Made by a program: the position numbers and the translations under genes
In this document: positions 5,224 to 5,300 of the stretch, one piece after another
Layout of the letters: every line of letters starts with the position of its first letter
Numbering within the stretch: position 1 is the stretch's first letter
Origin: Lentisphaeria bacterium UBA1829
GTDB lineage: Bacteria; Verrucomicrobiota; Lentisphaeria; Victivallales; UBA1829
Direction of reading: 5' to 3'
Length of the DNA stretch: 5,300 nt
Assembly: GCA_002338895.1 (NCBI GenBank)
Contig: DDJH01000143.1
Span: forward strand, 1 to 5,300
The notes under the pieces: generated by a model
What the model was told of the DNA's origin: nothing
Databases searched by the model: none
What the model saw: only the letters and a program-made list of their open reading frames with translations

Positions 5224-5300
5224 TGGTGGAGTATAGGAGACTTGAACTCCTGACCCCCACACTGCCAGTGTGGTGCTCTAGCCAACTGAGCTAATACCCC
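5224..5300 (-). tRNA. tRNA-Ala (anticodon GGC), with encoded CCA
   Basis: The 77-nt gene folds as a full cloverleaf. The acceptor GGGGTAT pairs with ATACTCC, the D stem is GCTC/GAGC, the anticodon stem is CCACA/TGTGG with loop CTGGCAG, and the T stem is AGGAG/CTCCT with loop TTCAAGT. The anticodon GGC reads Ala codon GCC. The acceptor stem has the G3:U70 wobble pair that marks tRNA-Ala, with discriminator A73. The CCA end is encoded at 5224-5226. Its first base is the last base of the window, so the promoter and any co-transcribed tRNAs are outside. Confidence 0.97.

Noticed and set aside
4859..5260. Minus-strand frame of 133 codons between the antitoxin and the tRNA
   Set aside because: It starts inside tRNA-Ala and reads through its terminator and several hairpins. 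It has no recognisable domain and no ribosome-binding site. The overlapping frame at 5043-5285 fails for the same reasons.
1..5300. CRISPR array, phage genes or rRNA
   Set aside because: No regularly spaced direct repeats, no phage structural proteins and no rRNA-like sequence were seen on either strand.

Overview
The window reads almost entirely on the minus strand. It looks like a piece of a bacterial genome of moderate GC content that is rich in glycan-degrading enzymes. The tRNA, the Shine-Dalgarno sites and the intrinsic terminator are all bacterial. The gene style (a large glycosidase with degenerate relatives, a BNR_4 propeller protein, L-rhamnose mutarotase, an AbrB/Doc toxin-antitoxin pair and an IS5-type insertion sequence) reminds me of Lentisphaerota/Victivallales or similar PVC or gut glycan specialists. 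That assignment is an inference from protein style and was not tested by any search.

Reading in the direction of transcription, from high to low coordinates: a complete tRNA-Ala(GGC) with an encoded CCA end and a textbook terminator (5300-5188); an intergenic stretch of about 330 bp with inverted repeats and a perfect 14-bp palindrome (5187-4860); an AbrB/MazE-like antitoxin translationally coupled to a Doc/Fic toxin (4859 to about 4190); a 594-codon glycoside hydrolase that lacks its N-terminal part and overlaps the 3' end of the doc frame (4151-2367); rhaM, L-rhamnose mutarotase, starting 1 nt after the hydrolase stop (2365-2051); a BNR_4-family seven-bladed-propeller enzyme of the ulvan/rhamnosyl-glucuronate lyase type (1980-664); about 200 bp with a long imperfect inverted repeat (663-464); and the 5' part of an IS5-family element that runs off the window at position 1.

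The hydrolase, RhaM and the BNR_4 protein form a plausible catabolic unit for a rhamnose-containing acidic glycan. The BNR_4 protein has no signal peptide and keeps His, His, Tyr and Arg at spacings expected of propeller lyases. It could release L-rhamnose from rhamnosyl-glucuronate units in the cytoplasm, and RhaM would then interconvert the rhamnose anomers. The hydrolase has both clan GH-A catalytic glutamates but lacks the first strands of its barrel, so it is probably a non-functional remnant.

The most unusual site is the doc/hydrolase junction near 4100-4190. There the toxin frame runs past its expected end into the hydrolase gene in a different frame, and a short out-of-frame stretch looks like a leftover of the missing hydrolase N-terminus. 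This looks like a deletion or insertion scar. I did not find convincing evidence of a wholly new system. The points most worth checking are this junction, the cytoplasmic BNR_4/RhaM pair, the hybrid AbrB-Doc module and the structured intergenic repeats.
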